A program made the position numbers and the translations under genes. From Streptomyces phaeochromogenes (GTDB lineage Bacteria > Actinomycetota > Actinomycetes > Streptomycetales > Streptomycetaceae), in the NCBI RefSeq assembly GCF_001418655.1, contig NZ_LIQZ01000085.1:22771-86770 (forward strand): a stretch of 64,000 bases of DNA, given 5' to 3'. The notes beneath the pieces are model-generated. The model was not told the DNA's origin. It did no database searches and saw only the letters and a program-made list of their open reading frames with translations. This document shows positions 55,657-64,000 of the stretch, piece by piece (position 1 is the stretch's first letter; every line of letters starts with the position of its first letter).

Positions 55657-55918
55657 TCTGGACCTCCCGCCCCGAATCCTGTGCCCACTGGTCTATGCGT
55701 TCGGCCAGGTCGGCGAGGACCGGAGCATCGATCAGAACGCGCACCGTGAAATCGATGCTCCAGACGCGGCGGGCCTCCAGCACCACCTTGGTGGCCAGCA
55801 GCGAGTCCCCGCCGAGGCCGAAGAAGTCCTGGTCGCGCCCGACCTTGTCAAGCTTGAGGACATCGGCCCAGATCATCGCGAGCCGACGTTCTGTCTCCGT
55901 CTCGAAGTCGCCTTCCAT
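55646..55918 (-). CDS. free-standing peptidyl carrier protein
   Basis: A 90-residue carrier domain, LGGDSLLATKVV with the phosphopantetheine Ser. GGDS rather than GGHS is the form also seen where a partner enzyme acts on the bound residue. It overlaps the radical SAM start and lies in the unit with the free-standing A domain, which presumably loads it. Confidence 0.92.
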   Translation of the reverse strand: MEGDFETETERRLAMIWADVLKLDKVGRDQDFFGLGGDSLLATKVVLEARRVWSIDFTVRVLIDAPVLADLAERIDQWAQDSGREVQNAH

Positions 55919-55919
55919 T

Positions 55920-56182
55920 TCAAACCCCTGTCTGCGCTAGCGTTTTGTCCGCACCTTCGACGAAAACCCGAGGAGATGGCATCGCCACGGCACCGCGGGC
56001 GGCCGGCCCGCAGCGCCTGGTCAGCTCGCGTGCATCGGCGAGCACCTCGTCTCGCCGGGCAAGAGGTGACTGAGCAGGTAGCGGCGATCGAATCCGTCCA
56101 GGCCCAGGTCGCCGATGTCGGCTTCCGGCCGCCGGCCGGGGTGGTCGTGGTCGAGGACCAGGAGGGTTCGCTTACCTCGCAT
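55920..56182 (-). pseudogene. small ORF with an apparent frameshift between A domain and carrier genes
   Basis: ATG at 56182 with GAGGAG about 10 nt upstream, 20 bp after the A-domain stop. The first frame reads MRGKRTLLVLDHDHPGRR and on to RRYLLSHL. Coding character then shifts to another frame (ARRDEVLADARELTRRCG, SPRVFVEGADKTLAQTG) that ends at 55920, directly before the carrier start. Joined, it would be about 87 residues. Not recognised. Second case of a shifted small frame in this operon. Confidence 0.4.
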
Positions 56183-56202
56183 GACCAAGTCGCTCCTCTG
56201 CG

Positions 56203-57822
56203 TCAGCGGCCGGACTGCCCATGGCCTTGCAGGTGAATGCCCACAAGCGTCTGGGCGACCGCCTTACGGTCTGCCTTGCCGCTCGGTGTCCGGGGCAGTT
56301 CCGGCAGGACCGTTATGGAGACGGGCACCGATGGCCCCGGCAGTAGCTCGGTCAGTGCGGCCATCGCTCGGGCGACGTCAAAGGCGGCCTTCTCTCCGTC
56401 GACAGTGACAGCGGCTCGCAACTGCCGGGAACCCTCGGCGATCTCGATCGGAACGCATACCGCTTCCGCGACGCCTGGCTGCTCCAGCAGGCATGCGTCC
56501 ACCTCCAGCGGATTCACCCGGACTCCGCGGATCTTCACTTCGTTGTCGGCACGGCTGACGTAGTGGATGACGTCGTCCTCGACACGCACCAGGTCTCCGG
56601 TACGGAAGGCCCGGTTGTGGCCGTGGCGGGTGAGGTCCAGTGGGATGTACCGCGCCGCGTTGAGGCCGGGCTGGTTGAGATAGCCCGTCGATAGGGGCAG
56701 GCCGGTCACCAGGAGCTCCCCCACCGCCGGCTCGCTCTGGTCGATCGGATCAACGATCACCTCGCAGCCCGGTAGCGGGCGGCCGATCGGCGGCAACGTC
56801 GGCCAGTGTTCCGGCGGCCCGGGCAGCGTGTGCGCGGTGACCATGGCGGACTCGCTCTGGCCGTAGTGGATGTTCAGTCGGCAGCCCGGCAGGCGCCTGA
56901 AGAAGTCTCTTACGGCCGGGGTGCAGACCAGCTGCTCGCCGCCGAGGTTCACCTCTTGGAGGGCGAGGTCGTCGAGTGAATCGGCGGCGGCAGCGGCGAC
57001 GGTGAGCATGTTCAGCGCCACGTACGGCAAGAACAGACGCTCGATCCGATTGTCTGCCAGCCAGTCGAGAAGAGCGATCGCGTCACGGCGCAGTGGCTCG
57101 GGCATGATCACCAGAGTTCCCCCGCCGCACAGCGTGCCGAGGACTTCCTGGAACCACACATCGAAGTTGAGCGGCGTGAACTGGGCAGTGCGCAGGTCCG
57201 GTCGCACCGAATGGCTCCGCTGCCATTCCGCCATGTTGTCGATGGAGCGGTGCGGCAGCACGACCCCCTTGGGCAGGCCTGTGGATCCGGAGGTGTAGAT
57301 GACATAGACGGGCAGGTCCGCCTGGCATGAGTGCCGCGGCACGACCTCGTCGCCGGGCGTGCTCTCAGTCGGCCGACCGGGCGCCGGCGGTATGCGCAAG
57401 GACTGCACACCAGTCGCGAACGCGGGCTCCTGGTCAGCGAACAGCAGCATCTTGGCACCGCTGTCGGTCTTCATGTGCTCAAGGCGCTTCACCGGGTAGC
57501 CGGCGTCCAGCGGAACATATGTCGCACCGATGTACACCGTGGCGAGCATCGCCGCCACGATCGCGGCGCTTCGCGAACCGGTGATGGCCACCCGGTCGCC
57601 CGGTCGGATTCCGTGATCCACCAGTACCGCGGCGATGCTCTTGGTCCACCTGGTCAGGTCGCGGTATGTCAGCACGTGGTCCTCGCCGCGGACCGCGACG
57701 TCGTCCGGCCGTGTCGCCGCGGTCATGGCCAGCGCCTCGAGCAGGCACGGCGGATCCGCCGACCCGCCCCATAGCGAGGGGAGCGGGCGGGGCACAGTCA
57801 GTGCTGTCGATTTACTTGCCAT
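56203..57822 (-). CDS. free-standing NRPS adenylation domain, proline-type
   Basis: A 539-residue A domain with no C or T domain. Core motifs are intact: A3 YTSGSTGLPKG, A4 NFDVWFQE, A5 HYGQSESA, A7 FRTGDLV, A8 ADNEVKIRGVRVNP, A10 RTPSGKADRK. My hand-read specificity code is DVQLNGHMVK, close to proline codes such as DVQLIAHVVK, so proline or a close relative is the likely substrate. It would load the neighbouring free carrier protein. Such A/PCP pairs provide substrates for on-carrier modification, as in pyrrole-carboxylate formation, but no acyl-CoA dehydrogenase-type oxidase is present here. A radical SAM enzyme is instead. Confidence 0.9.
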   Translation of the reverse strand: MASKSTALTVPRPLPSLWGGSADPPCLLEALAMTAATRPDDVAVRGEDHVLTYRDLTRWTKSIAAVLVDHGIRPGDRVAITGSRSAAIVAAMLATVYIGATYVPLDAGYPVKRLEHMKTDSGAKMLLFADQEPAFATGVQSLRIPPAPGRPTESTPGDEVVPRHSCQADLPVYVIYTSGSTGLPKGVVLPHRSIDNMAEWQRSHSVRPDLRTAQFTPLNFDVWFQEVLGTLCGGGTLVIMPEPLRRDAIALLDWLADNRIERLFLPYVALNMLTVAAAAADSLDDLALQEVNLGGEQLVCTPAVRDFFRRLPGCRLNIHYGQSESAMVTAHTLPGPPEHWPTLPPIGRPLPGCEVIVDPIDQSEPAVGELLVTGLPLSTGYLNQPGLNAARYIPLDLTRHGHNRAFRTGDLVRVEDDVIHYVSRADNEVKIRGVRVNPLEVDACLLEQPGVAEAVCVPIEIAEGSRQLRAAVTVDGEKAAFDVARAMAALTELLPGPSVPVSITVLPELPRTPSGKADRKAVAQTLVGIHLQGHGQSGR

Positions 57823-58149
57823 CTGCCATCCCTAGGCCAAGGAAGCTCAGCAGGTGAGTTCGCCAATTAGGCATTGCTGGATTCGGCTCCAAAAATCAGG
57901 GAGAAGTAATCCACCGAGTTTTTCTGGTCCCAGCCCGCGACTGAAGGACAGATCGGCCATGAGACACCCTGCAAATACACAGTGATGAAATCTCGCATTT
58001 GGCCGCCGAAAATCAGGCTACCACGAGCACTCGCCGAGGGTGACGCAAAGTGTGATTTACCTGGTTCATGCGACCGCATATTTCTGCGGACACATAAACG
58101 CCTGTTCCCCGCAGCACCAGAAGAATTTTCCCGATGGCATGGGGCCACG
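57823..58149. other. 327-bp A/T-richer gap upstream of the A domain, no supported gene
   Basis: Probably a promoter region for the A-PCP-radical SAM unit. Minus-strand frames of 37 and 43 codons exist (for example one starting at 57962 after AGGG), but codon use is weak and neither is recognisable. No copy of the cluster palindrome was seen. Confidence 0.4.
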
Positions 58150-58920
58150 TCATAGGGTGGTCTTCGTACGGAATTTGATATCGCCCAGTACGTCACTCAA
58201 GTCTGCCAGCAGCGCGACCTCCTCACCTCTGAGGTAGAAATGCCCACCGGGCAGCACCCGGAGCCGGAAGGCACCGCGTGTCAATTCCGCCCAGCGGCTC
58301 ATCTGCTCCGGGGTCACTTCGGAATCCTCGTCACCGGTGTAGCCGTACACCGGGCAGTCGAGCAGAGGTCGGCGGCCACCGGAGTAGTCGTCCACCAGGT
58401 GGTAGTCCGCACGGACCGCGGGGAGCACGATCTCCCTGAGGTCCGCGTCGGCGAAGACCGCGGCACGGCTCGCGTCGAAGCCGACGACATGCGCGATGAT
58501 CTCCTCGTCCGTGCCGGAGATCATCTGCCGGCCGGCCAGCGCGTGCGTCGGCCGTCTGCCGGACACGCACAAGGCGGTCGGCGGACAGCCCCGTTCCTGG
58601 AAGCGCAGCGCCACCTCGTGCGCCAACGAAGCCCCCATGCTGTGGCCGAACAGCACCAGCCGATGCCGCGTGAGCTCGCCGAGCGCGTCGGCGATGTCGT
58701 CCGCAAGGGCTTCCAGCCGGGGCGGGAACGGATCGCCGAACCGGTCCTCCCGGCCCGGGTATCGGACGGCGAGCACGCCGATGTCCGAAGGCAGTCCCGA
58801 GGACCAGGTGCGATATGCGCTCGCCCCGGCGCCGGCGGCAGGGAAGCAGACGAGCTTCGTCCCGCATCCGTCGTCATCGCGGTAGCGGCGTATCCACCGC
58901 TCTTCGACCGGATTACTCAT
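58150..58920 (-). CDS. type II thioesterase
   Basis: A 256-residue alpha/beta hydrolase of the NRPS proofreading type. Motifs: CFPAAGAGASAYRTW, the nucleophile elbow LFGHSMGASLAHEV, and the acid/His pair in TGDEDSEV and LPGGHFYL. Start at 58920 (MSNPVEERW) chosen over an upstream TTG. It removes wrong or stalled groups from carrier domains. It lies 77 bp after the ornithine N-hydroxylase in the same direction. Confidence 0.93.
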   Translation of the reverse strand: MSNPVEERWIRRYRDDDGCGTKLVCFPAAGAGASAYRTWSSGLPSDIGVLAVRYPGREDRFGDPFPPRLEALADDIADALGELTRHRLVLFGHSMGASLAHEVALRFQERGCPPTALCVSGRRPTHALAGRQMISGTDEEIIAHVVGFDASRAAVFADADLREIVLPAVRADYHLVDDYSGGRRPLLDCPVYGYTGDEDSEVTPEQMSRWAELTRGAFRLRVLPGGHFYLRGEEVALLADLSDVLGDIKFRTKTTL

Positions 58921-58997
58921 CGAAAGGCGCCCTTTCAACAACGGAAGGAATCATCAGTGCCATGGGCGAGACCGGGTGTCACGGGCTCTGCGGACGT

Positions 58998-60344
58998 TCA
59001 ACAGATGTCGCCTCCGACCTCGGCGAGGACTGTGCTCCCGTCGTTCCGCCCTGCGCGCCGGGCGACGACAGAGTCGACTATCTCGCCGCTTCGTACCGCG
59101 ATGTTCGACAGCAGCGAGGAGGTCAGGCCGTGGGTGTGCTCGGTACCGCCCTGAAGATAGATGCCACACCGCATTTCGGGGGCGGTGACGATGCGGTAGT
59201 CCCGCTCCACCCGGTACCGGCCGGCCTCGTCGCGCAGGCAGTGACGGTCGAGATCACCGAGCAGGTCCGTGGGCTCCATCGCGTTGTAGCCGGTCGCGCA
59301 GACGAGTAGATCGAAGTCGAGTTCACGAACCTCGCCGTCGGATCCCTCCTGGAGGGAGACAAGGGTCTCGGCGCCGGCACGCTTCACGCCGGTGACCCTG
59401 GTCAGGTTGAGGATCTCGAGGCGCTTGACCCCCCGGACGTCGTCGTCGTACGACCTTCGGTACAGATCCCGGATCACCTCGTCGTCGACGACCGAATAGT
59501 TCGTGTTGCTGTGGTACCGCCAGAACGCCTCCCTCGTCTGCTCGGTGCCGAAGTAGTAGTCGTCGACGGCTCCCAGGTCGAAGATCTGATTGGCGAAGGG
59601 GGTGTCGTCCGCGACGGAGTAGCCGTAGGACGGGATGACCGCACACACCTCGGCGTGTGGAAGCTCGTCGTACAGGAACCTGGCGATCTCCGCGGCGCTC
59701 TGGCCCGCTCCGGCCACCGCCACCCGGCGCAGTTCCCCGGGATCTGTCCGGCGGTACTTCTCCAGGAACTCGGAGCTGTGCCACACCCGTTCGTCGCGCT
59801 CGATCCCCTCGGGCATGCTCGGGACCAGGCCTGTCGAGATGACCACGTTCCGGGCCTCGACGACGCGGCCGACCCGGCCGGTGGCATCCGCCACCTCCAG
59901 CAGCAGGCTGTCCGACAGCTCCGGACCGGCGCCCGTCGACCGCCGGATCGACGTCACGTCGGAGCCGTACACGATGCGGTCGGCCACCCGTGCCTGCGCC
60001 CACTCCAGGTACTGGTGGAACTCCTGGCGCGTGGGAAAGAAGTCCTGGTTGTTGACGAACTGCGAAAGCCGCCCCGCCTCATGCAGGTACGCGATGAAAC
60101 TGAAACTCGACGTCGGATTGCGGAAGGTAGCCAGGTCCTTGAGAAACGATATCTGCATGGTCGCCGACGGCAGCAGCATGTTGCGGTGCCAGCCGAAAGA
60201 GGACTGACGCTCGAAGAAAAGGCTGCTGATCTCATTCTTCAGGCCACTCGCGCCGTGCTCTTCCAGGGCGATGGCAAGCGACAGATTGGACGGTCCGAAC
60301 CCAATGCCGACCACGTCGTAGATCTCGTGTTCACGATTACTCAT
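58998..60344 (-). CDS. ktzI: L-ornithine N5-monooxygenase, KtzI-type
   Basis: A 448-residue flavin N-hydroxylating monooxygenase. FAD motif GIGFGPSNLSLAIAL at the N-terminus, NADPH motif VAGAGQSAAEIARF mid-protein, and the ATGY motif (LLVCATGYNAM). The conserved LPSATMQISFLKDLATFRNP block typical of ornithine and lysine N-hydroxylases is present. It makes N5-hydroxyornithine, which the KtzT-type enzyme cyclises to piperazate. GGGAGAA precedes the ATG at 60344. A 14-bp-arm palindrome lies about 200 bp upstream. No siderophore genes are seen nearby, which favours the piperazate role. Confidence 0.92.
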   Translation of the reverse strand: MSNREHEIYDVVGIGFGPSNLSLAIALEEHGASGLKNEISSLFFERQSSFGWHRNMLLPSATMQISFLKDLATFRNPTSSFSFIAYLHEAGRLSQFVNNQDFFPTRQEFHQYLEWAQARVADRIVYGSDVTSIRRSTGAGPELSDSLLLEVADATGRVGRVVEARNVVISTGLVPSMPEGIERDERVWHSSEFLEKYRRTDPGELRRVAVAGAGQSAAEIARFLYDELPHAEVCAVIPSYGYSVADDTPFANQIFDLGAVDDYYFGTEQTREAFWRYHSNTNYSVVDDEVIRDLYRRSYDDDVRGVKRLEILNLTRVTGVKRAGAETLVSLQEGSDGEVRELDFDLLVCATGYNAMEPTDLLGDLDRHCLRDEAGRYRVERDYRIVTAPEMRCGIYLQGGTEHTHGLTSSLLSNIAVRSGEIVDSVVARRAGRNDGSTVLAEVGGDIC

Positions 60345-60546
60345 AGATAATTCTCCCGCTGGCATGACCGCACGGACCGTACTCGCGTCTTCGACCGGTA
60401 ATCTTCCGCTGCAGGAATGACCCGCGTCCGGGAGGCTGGCATTTCCATCGGTCGCGCCGCCAACGTAGCCCCGGCAAGATGAACCATTCAAGTACGCCGG
60501 CCCCAGCCGACGCATTCCGATGTAGCAGTGTATCCGTGTGGGTCGC

Positions 60547-60578
60547 GCATTCATGTCCTGCCGACAGGACATGAATGC
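60547..60578. promoter_or_regulatory. cluster palindrome, extended copy upstream of the ornithine N-hydroxylase
   Basis: Perfect 14-bp arms GCATTCATGTCCTG and CAGGACATGAATGC around CCGA. The inner 18 bp are the shared site TGTCCTG-CCGA-CAGGACA (60554-60571). It lies 203 bp upstream of the N-hydroxylase start and 34 bp after the C-A-T NRPS stop. No T-tract follows, so an operator is preferred over a terminator. Confidence 0.65.
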
Positions 60579-60612
60579 ACACGTAAGGCCTGCTTTCCTC
60601 TTTCACCGAAGC

Positions 60613-63600
60613 TCAGAGGGCTTCGCCGTCCTTCGTCCTCCTGCGCAGAGCCGGCCTGCTCGACTGGGCGAGGTCCTTCCACCTGTCCGACAGACCGGCG
60701 ATGGTGCGTGCCGCGAACAACGTGCGGATGGACACCTCCAGCTTCAGCTCCGCCCTGATCAGGCCGACCAGCCGGATCGCCCGCAGCGAGTTGCCACCGC
60801 GGTCGAAGAAGTCCTCGTCGATGCCCACCCGGTCCAGATCGAGCACGTCGGCGAACGCCTCTGCCAGAACCCGCTCGGTGTGGTTGCGCGGTGCCCGGTA
60901 CTGCCTGTCGTCGAACGCGGGCTCCGGCAGCGACGCCCGGTCCAGCCTCCCGCCGGCCGTCACCGGCAAGCGTTCCTGCACCACGAATACCGACGGCACC
61001 ATGAACTCCGGCAACTGCTCCGCGCCGAACCGGCGTAGTTCCTCGACCGGAGGGACAGTCCCGCGGTCGCGGCCTCCGACCGGGACCACATAGGCCACCA
61101 GCCGCTGTTGCCCTGAGTCGTCCTTCCTCGCGACCACCACCGACTGTGCCAGCCCAGGGTGCTCGGAAAATACGTCCTCGATCTCGGCCGGTTCGACCCG
61201 TACGCCACGTATCTCTGCCTGGGCGTCGTCCCGGCCCACGTACTCGAGGCAGCCGTCGGTGCCCCATCGCACCCGGTCCCCGGTCCGGTGCATGAGCCCG
61301 CCGGCCGGGCCGAACGGGCAGGGTACGAACCGCTCCGCGGTCGGACCGGGCCGACCGGGATAACCGCGTGCCACGCCTTGCCCGGCCACGTACAGCTCTC
61401 CGGTCACACCCACGGGGACCGGCGCAAGCCCCGGCCCGAGCACGTAGAGGGCGGTGTTGTCCATCGGGCGCCCGACGGCGCCCGCGTGGTACACGGGTTC
61501 GTCCGCGGCCAGGCGGTGGGATGCGGCGAACACGGTCGTTTCCGTCGGACCGTGACCGCACACGATGGTCAGTTCGGGGCAGGCCTCCCGTATCCGTCGC
61601 ACCGCGGCCTCGGACACGCGGTCACCACCGGTCCACACTTCACGCAGCCCGGCAACGGACTTGGGACATTCTGCCGCGATCGCCGAGAACAGGCCCGGGG
61701 AAAGCCACGTCGTGGAGATCTCGTTCACCGCTCGCAACTCGGCCAGCGCTTCGATGTCCGGCTCGCCCGGGGCCACGACCACCCGGCCGCCGTTCAACAA
61801 AGGCACCCACAATTCGAGAGCGAGCGCATCGGAGGTGTGCGGCGAATGCCACAGCACGGTGCTGTGGCCGCCTTCGTGCCATTGGCGGTCAATGACGAAC
61901 CGCTCCATGTTCCGGTGCGTCACGGCGACTCCCGTGGCCGCACCGGTCGACCCCGATCCGTACATCACGGCCAGCAGGTTGTCCCGGTGCAACGGGACCG
62001 GAGCCTCCCGCGCACCGTCGCTGTCATCGTCGGCGGTGTCCGACCCGATGTCGTCGAACAGAATCGCTGGAACATCCAGATCTGCGGAGAGCACTCCGGC
62101 TGACGCCGCGTCGGTGAGCAGTACGCCCACCGAAGAGTCGCCGAGCACCGATCTGATCCGCTCCACCGGGAACGTCGGGTCGATCGGCAGGTAGGCTCCG
62201 CCCGCCTTCACCACCCCCAGCAGGGCGACGGCCAGGTCCACCGATCGAGGCATCGCCACTGCCACGACCGTCTCGGGTCCGACATGCCGACGACGCAGCG
62301 CCTCGGCCAGCCGGCTCGACCGATCGTCCAACTCCCGGTACGAGACCGCCGAGTCCCCGGACACCACCGCGAGGGCATCGGGTGACCGCTCCACCTGGCG
62401 GGCGAACAGTTCCGGAACCGTCACCCCCGGCAGCGGCACATCCGTGCTGTTCGGCGCTGTCAGCACCCGGTCCCGCTCGGCGCCGCCGACCACGTCCAGC
62501 GCACCGACCGGTCGCGAACCGTCGGCCATCACGGCCCGGATGTACGCGATCAACTCCTCGCCGATGAAGCGCAACTCCGCGCGGGAGTACAGGACCACCG
62601 GGGCATCGAGCCGGATGAACAGGTCACTGTCGACGCTCCCGTCGGTGTAGACGCCGATCGCCAGCTCGTCGAAGGCCCCGGTCGTCGCACCGAGATGGCG
62701 CGCCGGGCTGTCGGCGAAGTGGAGCTGTTCCGCGAACTCGACGACGTTGAGAGCGACACCGAAACTGCCGCGACCACTCATGACCGTTCCGCCGGCACGC
62801 TGGATGTCCGAGTAGTGGCAGGCGGTGTGACCGAAGATCTCATACGTCTCGTCGACGATCGCGTCGGCAATCTCGGTGAAGGTCGCGTGAAGCGGAACCC
62901 CCACCCTCACCGGCACCACGTTCACCGCCAGACCCGGCGACCTGCTCGCCACGCCGACGCGATTGGCCACGGCCAGCGAGAAGAGGAGCTCCGGACGATC
63001 GCAGCGGTGCCGGAAGAACACCGCCGCGGCCGCGGCGAGCAGCGACGACATCCATACACCCATGGACTTCGCGGTCTCGGTCCAGGCGTCCGCCTCGGCA
63101 CGCGGAACGGTCAGTGTGCGGCTCACCATGCCGATGGAGTCGGCCAACTGCGACCACCGGTCGGCGCTGCCCATCGGTTCGGAGAGCGCGGACCTCTTCG
63201 CGTCCGACAGAGCGACACGCGGAACCTGGGCGGGCGCCGGAGCGTCCGCCAGGTAGGTGCGCCAGAACTCCGTGTCATCGGCGAACGTCTCCGAGGCTCG
63301 GTACTCCGCCGCCTCGGCTGCGAACGACTCGGCATCCCACGGGTGCGGCAGGTCCGCTGCCTGCGAGCCCCGCGCCAACGCCGTGTACACCTCGGCAAGG
63401 CGCCGCGACAACAGACCTCCCGCGCCGTACCCGTCCGACACCAGGTGGTGGTAGGCGATCACCACGAGAGAGCGGGTCGCCGCGAGCTTGACCACGCCCA
63501 GTCGGAGCAGCAGATCGCGCTCCAGGTCGAACGGCTTCCCCACCATGTCGGCCAGCGCCTCACGGGCCGCCTGCTCGGGATCGGCCGTGTCGCTGAAATC

Positions 63601-63846
63601 CATGACGAACGGCCGCCAGTCCCCCAATTCCCGGGGAATCTGCCGCAGTTCACCGTCGTCGTCGACAAAGTTCACCCGCAGTATTTCCGCCTCACCCAGC
63701 ACGTGACGGAATGCGGATTCCATGACCGCCACGTCCAGCTCACCGTCCACATCCCACATGAACAGGGCATGGTTCAGCGTTTCGGGAGACATTCTCTGCG
63801 CCAGCCACAACCCTCTTTGCGCAGACGACGCACCGAGCGAACGCAC
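60613..63846 (-). CDS. single-module NRPS, C-A-T
   Basis: About 1,077 residues: C domain (1-430, [10 protein letters not shown]), A domain (450-960), carrier domain (about 1000-1060, [10 protein letters not shown]). The GTG at 63846 is chosen because GAGGAG lies 7 nt before it; the protein then begins RSLGASSAQ, matching the start of the large NRPS (RSFGVSAAQ). My hand-read code is DALWWGGVF, near valine codes (DALWLGGTF). Motif A3 is altered: [11 protein letters not shown] in place of YTSGSTGxPKG, losing the conserved Pro-Lys. No TE or E domain, so it probably acts before the large NRPS. A cluster palindrome lies about 135 bp upstream. Confidence 0.93.
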   Translation of the reverse strand: MRSLGASSAQRGLWLAQRMSPETLNHALFMWDVDGELDVAVMESAFRHVLGEAEILRVNFVDDDGELRQIPRELGDWRPFVMDFSDTADPEQAAREALADMVGKPFDLERDLLLRLGVVKLAATRSLVVIAYHHLVSDGYGAGGLLSRRLAEVYTALARGSQAADLPHPWDAESFAAEAAEYRASETFADDTEFWRTYLADAPAPAQVPRVALSDAKRSALSEPMGSADRWSQLADSIGMVSRTLTVPRAEADAWTETAKSMGVWMSSLLAAAAAVFFRHRCDRPELLFSLAVANRVGVASRSPGLAVNVVPVRVGVPLHATFTEIADAIVDETYEIFGHTACHYSDIQRAGGTVMSGRGSFGVALNVVEFAEQLHFADSPARHLGATTGAFDELAIGVYTDGSVDSDLFIRLDAPVVLYSRAELRFIGEELIAYIRAVMADGSRPVGALDVVGGAERDRVLTAPNSTDVPLPGVTVPELFARQVERSPDALAVVSGDSAVSYRELDDRSSRLAEALRRRHVGPETVVAVAMPRSVDLAVALLGVVKAGGAYLPIDPTFPVERIRSVLGDSSVGVLLTDAASAGVLSADLDVPAILFDDIGSDTADDDSDGAREAPVPLHRDNLLAVMYGSGSTGAATGVAVTHRNMERFVIDRQWHEGGHSTVLWHSPHTSDALALELWVPLLNGGRVVVAPGEPDIEALAELRAVNEISTTWLSPGLFSAIAAECPKSVAGLREVWTGGDRVSEAAVRRIREACPELTIVCGHGPTETTVFAASHRLAADEPVYHAGAVGRPMDNTALYVLGPGLAPVPVGVTGELYVAGQGVARGYPGRPGPTAERFVPCPFGPAGGLMHRTGDRVRWGTDGCLEYVGRDDAQAEIRGVRVEPAEIEDVFSEHPGLAQSVVVARKDDSGQQRLVAYVVPVGGRDRGTVPPVEELRRFGAEQLPEFMVPSVFVVQERLPVTAGGRLDRASLPEPAFDDRQYRAPRNHTERVLAEAFADVLDLDRVGIDEDFFDRGGNSLRAIRLVGLIRAELKLEVSIRTLFAARTIAGLSDRWKDLAQSSRPALRRRTKDGEAL

Positions 63847-63978
63847 ACGGATCATCTCCTCAGCGAACAGGCCCAGGAACCAAAGGAATTCGTAGATCAA
63901 TTCCACCTTCACAGGTGTGGATCGGCCGGTCAAGACAACAGGATGCCGGGGCTGGCCAAGCCACTCCAGAACTCACGG

Positions 63979-63996
63979 TGTCCCGTCGACGGGACG
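63979..63996. promoter_or_regulatory. cluster palindrome, copy upstream of the C-A-T NRPS
   Basis: TGTCCCG-TCGA-CGGGACG: six of seven arm pairs match, with GTCCCG/CGGGAC perfect. About 135 bp upstream of the GTG at 63846 and close to the right edge. Same spacing and central CG as the other copies. Confidence 0.55.
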
Positions 63997-64000
63997 GTCC

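Noticed and set aside
57867..58196. Short minus-strand frames between the thioesterase and the free A domain, including a 37-codon frame ending in Cys that could look like a precursor peptide next to a radical SAM enzyme.
   Set aside because: Codon use is poor, the core shows no known precursor features, and the radical SAM enzyme is better linked to the carrier protein.
60547..60578. Rho-independent terminator after the C-A-T NRPS.
   Set aside because: No T-run follows on either strand, the outer arms are A/T-rich, and the same 18-bp core occurs upstream of three other cluster genes.

Overview
The window is high-GC actinobacterial DNA, almost certainly Streptomyces. Evidence is the strongly G/C third codon positions, frequent GTG starts, a Tat-type secreted protein, an ScfR-type regulator remnant, an LmbU-family regulator and two long NRPS loci. 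I saw no rRNA, tRNA or CRISPR array.

Region 1 (1-11.4 kb, all on the minus strand) is an isonitrile lipopeptide (INLP) cluster. The gene order scoE-scoD-scoC-scoB-scoA matches the Streptomyces coeruleorubidus sco genes and the Mycobacterium tuberculosis Rv0097-Rv0101 operon. The ScoE homologue keeps every active-site residue I can place. The C-A-T-reductase NRPS runs off the left edge. Upstream in the same direction are a second acyl carrier protein, a KAS III, a 14-TM exporter, an Asp/Asn beta-hydroxylase-fold oxygenase and a Tat-exported DJ-1/PfpI protein with the isonitrile-hydratase Asp/Cys/Thr signature.

Region 2 (11.7-17.6 kb) is a copper-handling locus: two PCuAC-like copper chaperones, a CopA-type Cu P-ATPase, two Met- or His/Met-rich membrane proteins and an ECF sigma factor. 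Five copies of an ECF-type promoter, GGAAC-N17-CGAC(T/C)(A/T)CT, lie here. One is in front of the CopA operon, one in front of a PCuAC gene, two in tandem in front of the DJ-1 gene, and one points antisense into the second PCuAC gene. This suggests one copper-responsive ECF regulon joining copper trafficking to the isonitrile cluster, comparable to the SigC-nrp link reported in M. tuberculosis.

Region 3 (17.8-20.5 kb) separates the two clusters. It holds a truncated ScfR-type regulator and an apparently complete IS605-type element with tnpA and tnpB.

Region 4 (20.5-64 kb) is a piperazate (Piz) nonribosomal peptide cluster. It contains a P450, a roughly 6,875-residue five-module NRPS (C-A*-T / C-A-T-E / C-A-T / C-A-T-E / C-A-nMT-T-TE), a separate C-A-T NRPS, an ornithine N-hydroxylase (KtzI type) and a piperazate synthase (KtzT type). 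Also present are a free-standing proline-type A domain with its own carrier protein, a B12-type radical SAM enzyme, an AvtA-type aminotransferase, a type II thioesterase, a TylF-type methyltransferase and an LmbU-family regulator. Three A domains carry the same Piz-type specificity code by my reading, while the first A domain is eroded. A palindrome, TGTCCTG-N4-CAGGACA, recurs upstream of both NRPS genes, the N-hydroxylase and the piperazate synthase, and looks like the cluster operator. The middle of the cluster (43.8-52 kb) is littered with transposase remnants, an IS701-type transposase that has lost its first catalytic Asp, and a serine-hydrolase relative that has lost its catalytic Ser and Lys.
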